64,000 nt of DNA from Bacteroidales bacterium (GCA_017469745.1 JAFUFS010000028.1:1-64000), one strand, 5' to 3'; positions 54,173 through 63,902 are shown, counted from the first letter of the stretch. Notes: generated from the sequence alone by a model not told the origin. Program-made: numbers and translations.

Positions 54173-55195
54173 TTAATAATCAGCAATTCTTGAAACAGGA
54201 GCCACATCCAGGGGCGTCCTCTCGCCGGCCTTGTAGCGAAACCATCCGGCCACTGCTATCATGGCAGCATTGTCCGTGGTGAACTTGAATTCCGGCAGGT
54301 AGGTGTTCCAACCCCTCTTCTTCCCTTCTGCTTCTACCCTTGCACGCAGACCGCTGTTGGCAGAGACGCCTCCGCCTATCGTGACCTCCTTGATGCCTGT
54401 CTGCCTCGCCGCCTTGATCAGCTTGTCCATAAGGATGTCGATCAGGACTTTCTGGAAACTCGCACAGAGGTCTTCCTTGTTCTTCTCTATGAAATCCGGA
54501 TCCTTGGCGATCTCGTCCCTCACGAAATAAAGGAGGGAGGTCTTGACTCCGCTGAAACTGTAGTCGAGTCCGGGGATGTGCGGCTTTGCGAATTGGAAAC
54601 GCTTCGGATCGCCTTCCTTTGCAAGACGGTCGATGACCGGACCGCCGGGATAGCCCAGGCCCATCATCTTGGAACATTTGTCGAAGGCCTCGCCGACGGC
54701 ATCGTCGATAGTCTGGCCGAGGATGGTGTATTCAAGAGGGCTGTCAACCCTTACTATCTGGGAGTTGCCGCCAGAGACAAGGAGACAGAGGTAAGGAAAG
54801 GCCGGATGACGGTTTTCCTTTCCTTCCTGGTCCACGAATCCGGCAAGGATGTGCCCCTGGAGATGGTTGACCATGATTATGGGGATGTCCAGGGCGATTC
54901 CCATTGCCTTGGCGAAGGAAGTCCCGACAAGAAGGGATCCAAGGAGTCCGGGGCCGCGGGTGAATGCTATGGCCGTGAGGTCCGAGGCCTTGATCCCGGC
55001 CTTGTCGAGGGCCTGGCTCACGACAGGTACGATGTTCTGCTCATGGGCCCTGGATGCAAGTTCGGGGACCACTCCTCCGAAATCCTTGTGAACCTGCTGG
55101 CTCGCGATAACGTTTGAGAGCAGGAATCCGTCCCTGAGCACTGCAGCAGAAGTGTCGTCGCAGCTTGATTCGATTCCGAGGATATAATCCGCCAT
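54173..55195 (-). CDS. tsaD: tRNA N6-threonylcarbamoyladenosine transferase
   Basis: Essential enzyme that transfers threonylcarbamoyl to A37 of ANN-decoding tRNAs, with TsaB and TsaE. The 340-residue protein has ILGIESSCDDTSAAVL at its N-terminus, metal histidines in MVNHLQGHILAGF near 111, LCLLVSGGNSQIV near 133, DDAVGEAFDKCSKMMGLGYPGG and GGGVSANSGLR near 275. ATG 55195 is chosen over a TTG three codons upstream. It leads the tsaD-flavoprotein-umuDC operon and is divergent from tamB. Confidence 0.96.
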   Translation of the reverse strand: MADYILGIESSCDDTSAAVLRDGFLLSNVIASQQVHKDFGGVVPELASRAHEQNIVPVVSQALDKAGIKASDLTAIAFTRGPGLLGSLLVGTSFAKAMGIALDIPIIMVNHLQGHILAGFVDQEGKENRHPAFPYLCLLVSGGNSQIVRVDSPLEYTILGQTIDDAVGEAFDKCSKMMGLGYPGGPVIDRLAKEGDPKRFQFAKPHIPGLDYSFSGVKTSLLYFVRDEIAKDPDFIEKNKEDLCASFQKVLIDILMDKLIKAARQTGIKEVTIGGGVSANSGLRARVEAEGKKRGWNTYLPEFKFTTDNAAMIAVAGWFRYKAGERTPLDVAPVSRIADY

Positions 55196-55223
55196 AATAT
55201 TCAAAGACTTTTTAAAGCAGTTG

Positions 55224-55231
55224 CAAAGTTA
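55224..55231 (-). promoter_or_regulatory. Promoter -7 box of the tsaD operon
   Basis: TAACTTTG on the minus strand, 28 bases before the tsaD ATG, fits TAnnTTTG. Confidence 0.5.
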
Positions 55232-55255
55232 ATCAAAGTTTTGAAAGTTATTTGG

Positions 55256-55263
55256 TATATTTG
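55256..55263 (+). promoter_or_regulatory. Promoter -7 box of tamB
   Basis: TATATTTG on the plus strand ends six bases before the GTG start of tamB, so the transcript would begin at about the start codon. Confidence 0.55.
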
Positions 55264-55269
55264 TAGATT

Positions 55270-58200
55270 GTGAAAAAGGCACTCAAGATATTCTGGAGCA
55301 TAATCGTGGCAATAGCAATCCTGTTGTTCGCCGCATGGTTGCTGATCCAGCTTCCCGGAGTGCAGACCTTCGTGGCGAAGAAGGTCACCAATTCCCTTGA
55401 GAATAAGATCAATGGCCGGATAGAGTTCTCCAAGATCCACCTGAAGCCCTTCAACGCCCTGGTCGTCAAGGATCTGAAACTCATAGACGAAGACACCCTT
55501 GCAAGCGCCAAGTCCGTGGTTGCCACCTTCACCCTCAAAGGTCTCCTGAAGAAGGAAGGCCTGCATCTGGGGAGGGTGGAAGTGGAAGACGGATCATTCA
55601 CCCTCATCACCGATTCCCTTGGGAGCAACATAACCCGGTTCTTCGGAATGAAGCAGAAGGACAGCACCGAAAAAAAAGAGATGGGGAACATCTTCGATGC
55701 CCGGAAAGTCAGGATCGACGGATTCCGTTTCAGGATGATCAACCGCAAGGACATGAAGCCTCCGATGGATTATGGCATCTCGTGGTCCGACATGGATGTC
55801 GTGATAGACGAACTGGATGCCCATGACCTTAGCCTTGCCGACGGTTACATGAAAGGCACGGTCGAGAACCTGAGTGCGACGGAAAAGAGCGGTTACAGGA
55901 TAGAGTCCCTTTCAGGTAAGACCAAAGTCGGACACGGACGGACCCTGGTGGAGAACCTGCACCTGGTCGACAGCTGGTCCGACATCAAGATGAATGAGTT
56001 CTCGATGAACTACGCCAGCGTCAAGTCGTTCAGCAATTTCCTGGATGAAGTACGCCTCACCGGAGACATCCGGGACAGCAGGATAAGTTTCAAGAGCATC
56101 TCCTATTTCGCTCCTGCCCTGAAAGACATGGGGATAAACCTTTCTGTCCCGCGTGCGGATGTGGAAGGCCCCGTCAGTGACCTCGGAATCAACAGGTTCG
56201 AGTTCAGGGAGACCGGAAGCGGAGTGTCCGGCAAGGCAGAAGGAAGGATGACAGGGCTTCCGGACATAGAGACGACAACCCTCAATTTCGACGTCGAGGA
56301 TCTTTCTTTCACAGCTGAAGGACTCGGGCAGTTCATCAAAGGATTCGCTCCCTCGGCCAAGATGGATCTGTCAAGGTACGCCCCCGGAGAGAATCTGAAG
56401 TTTGACGGCAAGGTAAAGGGTCATCTCAACGACCTTTCCGTCAAGGGTGTCTTGAACAGCAAGGCTTCCGGAACCGTCAATGCCGACATCAGCACCAAAG
56501 ACCTCATCAAGCAGGGCGGCAGCAGGAGGTTTTCCGGAAGCATCAGCACTGACAGGCTCGATCTCGGGAAGCTCATCGGGATCGACAAACTCGGAGAAAC
56601 CACCCTCAGGGGTGTCCTCGATGCTTCGATCGGGAAGGGAGGGACCAGGCTCAAGATCGACACGCTCTTCATAGACAAGCTCCACGCCCTGGACTATGAC
56701 TATTCCAACATCATTGCCACCGGTACCTACACCGACAAAGCCTTCGACGGACGCCTGGTGTGCAACGATCCCAACCTCAACTTCCTTTTCCAGGGAATAT
56801 TCACCCTCTCCGACCAGACCAGCAACGGACTCTATAAGTTCTATGCCAACGTAGGTTATGCTGACCTCAACGCCCTGGGACTGGACAAACGTGGGGTCTC
56901 GAAGGTCGCGGGAAGGATCAATGCCAACTACATGACCGTGAACAGCGGCGACATCATCGGAGACCTGGACATCCTGGACCTCAACCTGGAGAATTCCCAG
57001 GGAGCGCATGACATCGGTGACATCAGGATCAAGTCCCATTCCAACAACGACGTCCACCGCATCAACCTGAATTCCAGCTTCGCCGAAGGCTCGTTCGTAG
57101 GCTCCAAACCCTTCACAAGCATCCTCAAGGACGTCAAGGAACTGACCATCCAGAGAGAGCTGCCTGTGGTCTGCAAGGACACTTCGGACAGGTGGAAGGG
57201 CGCCGATTACGAGGTGTCCCTCAACATCCATGATGCCAGGGACGTTCTCTCCTTTGCAATGCCCGGATTCTACATCGCCGACAGTACAAGGATCAGGCTC
57301 TCAGTGTCCGGAGACGGTAACGTAAAGGCCTCAGTCAAGTCTCCCAGGATCGCTATGAAGAAGAACTACATCAGGAATCTCGACCTGGCCTTCGACAACA
57401 AGGACGGAAGCCTCAACGGAGCGATCACTGGCACTGAGGTTGCAGCCGCCGGAATGATCCTGAGGAACGACAACATAACCCTCTACGCCAGCGACAACCA
57501 TGTAGGTCTCGGCTACACCTACGACAACCTCGCAGAAGTTACCGACAAGGGGCAGCTCTTCCTGTCCGGCGAATTCGAACGTGACCCCGACGGGGTGCTC
57601 CTCGTCCACGGCAAGACCCTCCCCTCCAGCATAGTGTTCAACGACGAGGACTGGACCATCACTCCGACATCCATTGAAGTCGCAGGAAAGAACATCAAGG
57701 TCGACAACCTGGTCGCCGCTTCCAACGGCCAGTCGCTGCGCCTCGACGGAGGTTTCTCCACCACTTCCAACGACACCCTGAACGTCGAACTAGTGAGGTT
57801 CAACCTCGGACTCGCCAACAGGTTCGTGGGCAATGAATATGGTATCGCAGGACACGCGACGGGACATGCCAGGATCACATCCCCATGGAAGGACAATGCC
57901 GGACTGATGCTGAGCATGGTCTGCGATTCAGTCAGCGTGGCCGGAAATGAAGTAGGCCTCCTCCGTCTGGGCAGTTCCCTCGACGACGATGGCAAGCTTC
58001 ACCTGATCGCCCGCAATGAGCTTGACGGCAAAACCACCTTCAACATAGGCGGAGACTATTTCACAAGGAACAAGACCGTGGACATGACCGCCTATTTCGA
58101 CGGCATGGAAGTAGGCTACCTCTCCCCCGCCCTGACGTCAGTATTCAGCGAGATGGGAGGCAAGCTGAACGGGAAGGTCCGCCTCAGCGGCCCGACCGAC

Positions 58201-59769
58201 AGGATCTCCATCAACGGCAGTGACACCAGGTTCGACAATGTGATGCTGAGGGTAGGCTTCACAAACGTCCCCTACTATGCAACCGGAGACTTCAGCCTTA
58301 GCGACACCGGAGTGACGTTCAATGACATAGCCGTGAAGGATAGGTACGACGGCAAGGGAACCTTGACCGGAGGCATCCTGTTCAACCACCTCAAGGACAT
58401 CCGGATGGACACCAGAATCTCCATGGACAGGATGGAGGCCATCAACATGGACGAGAAGTCCGGCCAGGCTTTCTACGGCAACGTGTTCGCGACCGGTGAC
58501 GTGAAGATCACAGGTCCTTTCAACGCTATCCAGCTGGACATAAATGCCAGGACCGCCAAGAACGGTTCCATACACATTCCGATTGACAACGCTTCCAGCC
58601 AGGGCAGCAGCAACCTCTTGACTTTCAAGGAAGCCTACAAGGAGGTCTACATAGATCCTTACGACGTGATGATGAACAGGCTGGTCACCGAGAGCAAGAA
58701 AGACCAGGACTTCGGCCTTAAGCTGAGGATCGCGGCCAACCAGAACACCGAGGCCTACGTCGAGATCGACCGCGCCGCCGGCAACGTCCTCTCAGGACGC
58801 GGCCAGGGCAACATCGACATCGTGGTCAGGCCGGGCAGGGACATATTCACAATCAACGGAGACTACACCCTCAATTCCGGAAACTTCCACTTCAACGCGA
58901 TGGACATCGCGAAGAGAGATTTCACCCTTTCGAACGGCAGTTCCGTGAGGTTCAACGGAGATGTAATGGACAGCGACCTGGACATCGACGGAATCTATTC
59001 CACCAAGGCTTCGGTATCAACCCTCATCGCCGACACATCTGCAGTCTCTGCGCGAAGGACCGTCAACTGCGGAATAGGAATATCCGGAAAGCTCCGTGAG
59101 CCTCAGCTCAGTTTCTCGATCGATGTCCCGGATCTGGACCCCACGACGAAATCGAAGGTGGAGAGCGCCCTCAACACAGAAGACAAGGTCCAGAGACAGT
59201 TCATAGCCCTGCTGATCTCAGGAGGTTTCATGCCCGACGAGCAGTCAGGAGTCGTCAACAACTCCAATGTACTATACTCCAACCTGGCTGAAATCATGGC
59301 GGGACAGCTCAACAACATCCTGCAGAAACTGGACATCCCTCTTGACTTCGGCTTGAACTACCAATCCAACGACAGCGGTACGAACATCTTCGACGTGGCT
59401 GTCTCGACCCAGCTGTTCAACAACAGGGTCATCGTCAACGGAAACGTAGGCAACAGGGACAACCGTTACTCGGCAGGAGCCGACGTTGTAGGAGACCTCG
59501 ACATCGAGATCAAGCTGGACAAGCCCGGACAGGTCAGGCTCAACCTGTTCTCACATTCCGCGGATGACTACACCACCTACCTGGACAACACACAGAGGAA
59601 CGGAGTCGGTGTAACCTACCAGAGGGAGTTCAACACGTTCAAGGAATTCTTCAGGAGCCTCTTCATGAGCAGGAAGAAGAGGGAGGAAATGATGAACCGC
59701 CCCGTCGCTCCCGTCCAGAAGATCCACCACATGGACATCATGGAGCGGAAGTCCGACCAACAAGACTGA
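55270..59769 (+). CDS. tamB: TamB-family translocation and assembly module protein
   Basis: A 1499-residue AsmA-like envelope protein that spans the periplasm and is thought to move lipids or help barrel assembly between inner and outer membranes. There is one N-terminal membrane helix (FWSIIVAIAILLFAAWLLI), then very long repetitive beta structure forming a hydrophobic groove, and a C-terminal TamB domain from about residue 1100 (INARTAKNGSIHIPIDN, GINGDYTLNSGNFHF-like strands, VVGDLDIEIKLDKPGQVRLN). It starts at GTG, six bases after a promoter box. Its 3' end overlaps the convergent GH106 gene by 32 bases. Confidence 0.93.
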   Translation: MKKALKIFWSIIVAIAILLFAAWLLIQLPGVQTFVAKKVTNSLENKINGRIEFSKIHLKPFNALVVKDLKLIDEDTLASAKSVVATFTLKGLLKKEGLHLGRVEVEDGSFTLITDSLGSNITRFFGMKQKDSTEKKEMGNIFDARKVRIDGFRFRMINRKDMKPPMDYGISWSDMDVVIDELDAHDLSLADGYMKGTVENLSATEKSGYRIESLSGKTKVGHGRTLVENLHLVDSWSDIKMNEFSMNYASVKSFSNFLDEVRLTGDIRDSRISFKSISYFAPALKDMGINLSVPRADVEGPVSDLGINRFEFRETGSGVSGKAEGRMTGLPDIETTTLNFDVEDLSFTAEGLGQFIKGFAPSAKMDLSRYAPGENLKFDGKVKGHLNDLSVKGVLNSKASGTVNADISTKDLIKQGGSRRFSGSISTDRLDLGKLIGIDKLGETTLRGVLDASIGKGGTRLKIDTLFIDKLHALDYDYSNIIATGTYTDKAFDGRLVCNDPNLNFLFQGIFTLSDQTSNGLYKFYANVGYADLNALGLDKRGVSKVAGRINANYMTVNSGDIIGDLDILDLNLENSQGAHDIGDIRIKSHSNNDVHRINLNSSFAEGSFVGSKPFTSILKDVKELTIQRELPVVCKDTSDRWKGADYEVSLNIHDARDVLSFAMPGFYIADSTRIRLSVSGDGNVKASVKSPRIAMKKNYIRNLDLAFDNKDGSLNGAITGTEVAAAGMILRNDNITLYASDNHVGLGYTYDNLAEVTDKGQLFLSGEFERDPDGVLLVHGKTLPSSIVFNDEDWTITPTSIEVAGKNIKVDNLVAASNGQSLRLDGGFSTTSNDTLNVELVRFNLGLANRFVGNEYGIAGHATGHARITSPWKDNAGLMLSMVCDSVSVAGNEVGLLRLGSSLDDDGKLHLIARNELDGKTTFNIGGDYFTRNKTVDMTAYFDGMEVGYLSPALTSVFSEMGGKLNGKVRLSGPTDRISINGSDTRFDNVMLRVGFTNVPYYATGDFSLSDTGVTFNDIAVKDRYDGKGTLTGGILFNHLKDIRMDTRISMDRMEAINMDEKSGQAFYGNVFATGDVKITGPFNAIQLDINARTAKNGSIHIPIDNASSQGSSNLLTFKEAYKEVYIDPYDVMMNRLVTESKKDQDFGLKLRIAANQNTEAYVEIDRAAGNVLSGRGQGNIDIVVRPGRDIFTINGDYTLNSGNFHFNAMDIAKRDFTLSNGSSVRFNGDVMDSDLDIDGIYSTKASVSTLIADTSAVSARRTVNCGIGISGKLREPQLSFSIDVPDLDPTTKSKVESALNTEDKVQRQFIALLISGGFMPDEQSGVVNNSNVLYSNLAEIMAGQLNNILQKLDIPLDFGLNYQSNDSGTNIFDVAVSTQLFNNRVIVNGNVGNRDNRYSAGADVVGDLDIEIKLDKPGQVRLNLFSHSADDYTTYLDNTQRNGVGVTYQREFNTFKEFFRSLFMSRKKREEMMNRPVAPVQKIHHMDIMERKSDQQD

Positions 59770-62700
59770 CCGGTCCCAGCAGGCCGGAAGGAAGCAGCGG
59801 ATCACCAGCCTTGTAGAATCGTCGGATCGCAGTCACCGGATGGGTTTCCCCAGGCTGGACATCTCCTATCATCCTGTTGCGCCACAGATTGGTCACCTTG
59901 ATCTCCAGGGAGTTTGTTCCTGGATGAAGCAGGGGCTTGATGTCTTCGGTAGTGAAAGGGGCCTTCCAGAGAACTCCTGCATTCTTTCCGTTGATGATCA
60001 CCTCTGCTATGTTCTTGACTGAGCCAAGATCCATGGCTATCCTCGAAAAGCTGTCAAGAGTCTCCTTGCCTATCTCGAAAGAAGCGGTGTAGACGGCTGT
60101 GCCTGAGAAATACCGGACAACCGGATCGGTACTTTCAGTCCAAGAATGGAGGTCCTGAAAGATCTCTTCAGCGGTCCCTCCGCCTTTCTGGGAGAATCTG
60201 ACCCGCCAGCCCTTCGACAGGCTCAGGGGCCCGATTTCCACGCCCTTCCGGTCGGTGAGTCCAGTCGAACCTCCGGCGACTGAAGCACTGTCTGAAAAGA
60301 CGACGAAGAATGCATCCGAAGAAATCATAGGAATATCGACCCGTACCCTCTCTCCTTCGGATTCAACTTCCAGAGGGGACATGCCACCATCCTCCGGATT
60401 GAAAAGAACCGCATTGGGGCAATGGTCCCTGAAACTTATCGAAGCAGAAACATCCGAACCGGAGAAATTCCTGACCCAATAGACCTGGGTCCCGTCAGGA
60501 AGAGTCCTGTGGACATAGCGGAAATCGGTCGGGGACGCTTCTTTTCCATCTAAAGACGCCAGGCAGTCAGGCTCTGTTCCTTCAAGGGCTTCACGCAGCG
60601 TGCTGAACACATTGGCCCTGCCGCTGTGCCAGATGTCCCTGACCAACCTCCTGAAAGCCTTCCTGTCTACCTTCAAGCCTGCGCAGCGGACCGGGGCAGC
60701 CCCGCAGATCCTCACTCCTGCATCGGCGAATTCCCTTATCTTCTGAAGGATCTCAAGAGACATGGTTTCACAGTTTCCATCCAGCCAGAGCACCTTGAGA
60801 GCAGAAGCGGACGGATCCATGGCAAGGAGTGCCGAAGGGTTCACGAAATCATATTCATAACCGGAAGGAACGTCCGGGAGGAGGTCGAAAGATTCCCCTC
60901 CGTAGAGGGCAGTGATGTTGCTGTCTTCGCCGTAGTAGAGCAGGATGTCGGCCACAGGACGGCCCTGCTGCAGCATCGCGGAAGACCTGGCCAGGTAGTC
61001 CGTAAAGACCCAGGCGTACTCTCCCCAGGTCTCGTTCCTGTGAAGCCACTGGCCGTAGCGGAAGAGCTGAAGGCCGGGAAGATAGCCGTCATTGGGCTGC
61101 GAAGCGCTTTCGTGGATCACGAAACGGTTGAGTCCGGCTGACATGGCCACGTCTGCAATGTACTTCATGTTCTCCGGACAGTAGGTGTAGGCACGTCCCT
61201 CGTCCCCGTTGACCGAGAATGATTCGGCGGCGACGATCCTCTTGCCAGTAAGGTGGGCTGCCGATGCGGATTCCCTTATGTCGGCGATGGCCGAAGGGAC
61301 CCCTGAGCCGGTAGGAGTGTTCTCCATCCAGATGGCGGCCATAGGAATGGTGGCATGAAGCTTAGGTTCCATGCCGTCCCCCATGTAGGCCCGGCTTCCC
61401 TCATGTGTTTCGCAATAGTTGCCTGCGAGACCATATTCATCGACAAGGCCGGCTATCCTTTCGTAGTTCTCGCAGAAAAGCTCGCCGAGAGTCTTCCTCC
61501 AGTCCCAGAGGAAGGCTTCGCTCATCTGGGCTCTGCCAATGATTTCGCCGGCCAGGACCGGAAGCCAAGGCAGCAAGTCGTAGTGGCGGCGGGCCTTGAA
61601 TTCTTCAGGGAGCGAAGGGGTCCAGGTGAATGAGCCGGCCTCGTAACTGTCGGTTAGAAGATACCTTATTCCTTTTTCCCCCAGCATCCCTCCGGACAAC
61701 TCCTTGTAAAGGTCCAGATAGTGGTGGAAATACCTCAGCCACGCATCCTTGTCAAGCTTGTCGACTTCGAGGCCGGTTGCCTCGGGTGAAGCTGGATGAT
61801 TGACCTTACCGGTTATCGACCAGCCGAAACGGTAGATTCTCCAACGTCCTTTGGGAAGGGAACATCTCAAGGTTCCGTCGGGAGACATCTTTCCGGTCAG
61901 GTCGATCACTTCTCTGGGAGCCGTGCTCTTCGGAGTGTGGAAACGGTTGAAATCGAAATTGTTGCTGAATCCTCCCAGTTCTTCGCTGTGATTGATGCGG
62001 AAGACGGAGTGGAGTTCTATCCCTTCGAGTTTTTCGCCCCTTACCCTGAAGAAACGGGCCTTGACCGGGGCGATGTCCTCGGTAGCGTACGGGATCCTTG
62101 CTGGAAGGATCCTGCAGGCGGTTTTCCATGTCCGTCCGTCGTTGCTGTATTCTAGAATATTCTTACAGTCAGGCTCTCCCTTCCTAGGCCTTCCGCCCAT
62201 CGACTGCGACTTCAGGGTGAAAGAACGGATCTTCCGCGCCTTCGGGAAGGTGACTGTGACAAGGCTGTCGGAGACAGTCGTCACGGCTCCCATCTCTTCC
62301 ATGGAGAGGTCGCCACGGCCGCGTCTCAGGGCCAGTACATAGAGGTCTTCGCCATATGGCTGGATTTCCACCCTGTCGTTGCCTTGGAAGAAATCCTGGT
62401 AAGGCCCGGTGACCCTGTAGAGGTCAGGCAGCCTCACATCGACTTCACCTCCTCGAACGTCCACGGTCCTCCATTCCAGTTTCTTGACTGCATCCTGAGG
62501 CTCCACCCAGGTGCCTCCGGTCGAACTCCAGCCGGGAGCGCTTGCGATTGCGGCCTCGATCCCGAGGGAATCAGCCAGTCGGAGGGCATAACGGAAGGCA
62601 TCCTGCCAGCCTTCGGAAAGATACGGGAGTTTGACCTTGGCCGCCCGCGGCATGTCAATTCCACCGGCGTCAAACTGATGGAAACCTCCGATCCCTGAGC

Positions 62701-62887
62701 GTTTCATCCATTCCAGGTCCTTGCGTATTCCTTCCCTCGAGACGTTTCCGTCCATCCAGTGCCACCAAACCTGAGGCCTGGCTTCCTGCGGAGGGTCTTT
62801 GAATATAGCAGCGAGGTCTCCGGACTGAGCATGCAGGCCTGAACCAAGGGACAGGAGAACTGCGAGAATAAGTGGAATCCTTGCCAT
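59738..62887 (-). CDS. Alpha-L-rhamnosidase-like glycoside hydrolase, GH106
   Basis: A 1049-residue secreted enzyme (signal MARIPLILAVLLSLGSGLHAQ). The opening RPQVWWHWMDGNVSREGIRK and DLEWMKRSGIGGFHQFD are hallmark GH106 barrel sequences; catalytic acids are probably in LLTDSYEAGSFTWTPSL (about 410) and the NYCETHEGSR region (about 495). A C-terminal galactose-binding-like sandwich follows (IAMDLGSVKNIAEVIINGKN to PSGLLGPVSL). GH106 enzymes remove rhamnose from pectic chains such as rhamnogalacturonans. The gene lies six bases after the amidotransferase-like gene and converges on tamB. Confidence 0.88.
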   Translation of the reverse strand: MARIPLILAVLLSLGSGLHAQSGDLAAIFKDPPQEARPQVWWHWMDGNVSREGIRKDLEWMKRSGIGGFHQFDAGGIDMPRAAKVKLPYLSEGWQDAFRYALRLADSLGIEAAIASAPGWSSTGGTWVEPQDAVKKLEWRTVDVRGGEVDVRLPDLYRVTGPYQDFFQGNDRVEIQPYGEDLYVLALRRGRGDLSMEEMGAVTTVSDSLVTVTFPKARKIRSFTLKSQSMGGRPRKGEPDCKNILEYSNDGRTWKTACRILPARIPYATEDIAPVKARFFRVRGEKLEGIELHSVFRINHSEELGGFSNNFDFNRFHTPKSTAPREVIDLTGKMSPDGTLRCSLPKGRWRIYRFGWSITGKVNHPASPEATGLEVDKLDKDAWLRYFHHYLDLYKELSGGMLGEKGIRYLLTDSYEAGSFTWTPSLPEEFKARRHYDLLPWLPVLAGEIIGRAQMSEAFLWDWRKTLGELFCENYERIAGLVDEYGLAGNYCETHEGSRAYMGDGMEPKLHATIPMAAIWMENTPTGSGVPSAIADIRESASAAHLTGKRIVAAESFSVNGDEGRAYTYCPENMKYIADVAMSAGLNRFVIHESASQPNDGYLPGLQLFRYGQWLHRNETWGEYAWVFTDYLARSSAMLQQGRPVADILLYYGEDSNITALYGGESFDLLPDVPSGYEYDFVNPSALLAMDPSASALKVLWLDGNCETMSLEILQKIREFADAGVRICGAAPVRCAGLKVDRKAFRRLVRDIWHSGRANVFSTLREALEGTEPDCLASLDGKEASPTDFRYVHRTLPDGTQVYWVRNFSGSDVSASISFRDHCPNAVLFNPEDGGMSPLEVESEGERVRVDIPMISSDAFFVVFSDSASVAGGSTGLTDRKGVEIGPLSLSKGWRVRFSQKGGGTAEEIFQDLHSWTESTDPVVRYFSGTAVYTASFEIGKETLDSFSRIAMDLGSVKNIAEVIINGKNAGVLWKAPFTTEDIKPLLHPGTNSLEIKVTNLWRNRMIGDVQPGETHPVTAIRRFYKAGDPLLPSGLLGPVSLVGRTSAP

Positions 62888-62893
62888 TGAATC

Positions 62894-63664
62894 CTATCTG
62901 GTGGCTTTCAGGAAGGCCTTGAAAAGTTTGAGCCATGCATCGTCTCCGCGGAGAAGCATCTCAGGATGGAACTGCACGGCCAGAAGCCAGCGGCCTTTCT
63001 CATTGCTCTCGTAGGCTTCCACGACACCGTCGTCCGAAAGTGCAGTGACCGTGACAAGCGGTGAAGGATCCTTGACAGCCTGATGATGGAAAGAATTGAC
63101 CATCAGTCTTTCAGAGCCCATGATGCGGTAGAGCATAGATTCCTTCGAAACGGTGATGGCTTGGGTCGGGACCTTGCCATCTTCCTTCTGGCGATGCAGA
63201 ACCGGGCCGGGCTTTTGTGAAGGGAGGTCCTGATAAAGCGATCCGCCCAGGGCAACATTCAGCAGCTGCTCTCCCCTGCAGATCGCTAGGATCGGAAGAC
63301 GGCCGTCCAGGGCAGCATGGGCATAGAGGAAGTCCACAGTGTCCCTGTGGCTGTCCACTTCCACCGTCTCATTGAATACGGTCTCGCCGTAATAGGCGGG
63401 ATTGACATCCACTCCTCCGGTGAGCATCACGCCGTCAACATGGCGGAGCATCTCCGAAGCCTGCGAAGCGTCGCTTACCTGGGGCAGGATGAAAGGGATG
63501 CCCCCGGCACGGAGAATAGCATCAGTGTAAGTCCTGTGGAGCCTTGAATATTCTGCTCCGCTGTAGCCCGGGGCGATCCCGATAACGGGCTTCTTTCTTG
63601 CGTCGGCAGGCTGGAAGCAAAGTACCAAAGCCAGGAGCAAAGTGATGATTCTCATTCTTTTCAT
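62894..63664 (-). CDS. Secreted class I glutamine amidotransferase-like hydrolase (peptidase C26)
   Basis: A 256-residue member of the gamma-glutamyl-gamma-aminobutyrate hydrolase family. The catalytic cysteine is in PILAICRGEQLLNVALGG (about 115) and the His-Glu pair in LLAVQFHPEM near 235; MLTGGVDVNP and NSFHHQAVK also fit. Unlike the cytosolic PuuD type it has a signal peptide (MRIITLLLALVLCFQPADA), so it should act in the periplasm, perhaps on peptidoglycan or gamma-glutamyl peptides. ATG 63664 is chosen; a TTG nine codons upstream is less likely. GH106 follows after six bases. Confidence 0.87.
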   Translation of the reverse strand: MKRMRIITLLLALVLCFQPADARKKPVIGIAPGYSGAEYSRLHRTYTDAILRAGGIPFILPQVSDASQASEMLRHVDGVMLTGGVDVNPAYYGETVFNETVEVDSHRDTVDFLYAHAALDGRLPILAICRGEQLLNVALGGSLYQDLPSQKPGPVLHRQKEDGKVPTQAITVSKESMLYRIMGSERLMVNSFHHQAVKDPSPLVTVTALSDDGVVEAYESNEKGRWLLAVQFHPEMLLRGDDAWLKLFKAFLKATR

Positions 63665-63706
63665 GGTCGGTGGATTTGATGATTTATCCAAATATCGGTA
63701 TTTTGA

Positions 63707-63823
63707 CTATAAAAAACGGGATTTCGTCGAAAAATTTAAAAAAGAGCGACTTTGGCCCGATAAATGCAATAAAGAAGAATCGAGAACAAGTGGTTTTTGA
63801 TTCTTAACATACGTTTTATTCAT
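63707..63823 (-). CDS. Possible 38-residue protein behind the shared leader
   Basis: An ATG directly follows the TTAATACAAACCTAATTA leader sequence and opens a 38-codon frame (MNKTYVKNQKPLVLDSSLLH and on), basic and serine-rich, ending 42 bases before the amidotransferase gene. No family is recognised. It could be a leader peptide, the stump of a receptor gene, or chance. Confidence 0.3.
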   Translation of the reverse strand: MNKTYVKNQKPLVLDSSLLHLSGQSRSFLNFSTKSRFL

Positions 63824-63840
63824 AATTAGGTTTGTATTAA
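63823..63840 (-). repeat. Shared leader sequence, copy 2
   Basis: The same 18 bases as at 12825-12842, again on the minus strand and immediately before an ATG, but here no TonB-receptor gene follows. Confidence 0.7.
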
Positions 63841-63846
63841 GTGGGG

Positions 63847-63885
63847 AAAGGTCATTGCCGTGAGGCAACGACCTTTTTATTTTAC
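63847..63885. terminator. Terminator-like hairpin after the CobW-family gene
   Basis: AAAGGTC-A-TTGCC (63847-63859) pairs with GGCAA-C-GACCTTT (63864-63876) around GTGA; T-rich sequence follows on the plus strand. It lies 20-odd bases beyond the minus-strand CobW stop, where it would end that transcript, although the T run favours the plus direction. Confidence 0.65.
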
Positions 63886-63902
63886 CTGTATTTCCGCTCC
63901 TT

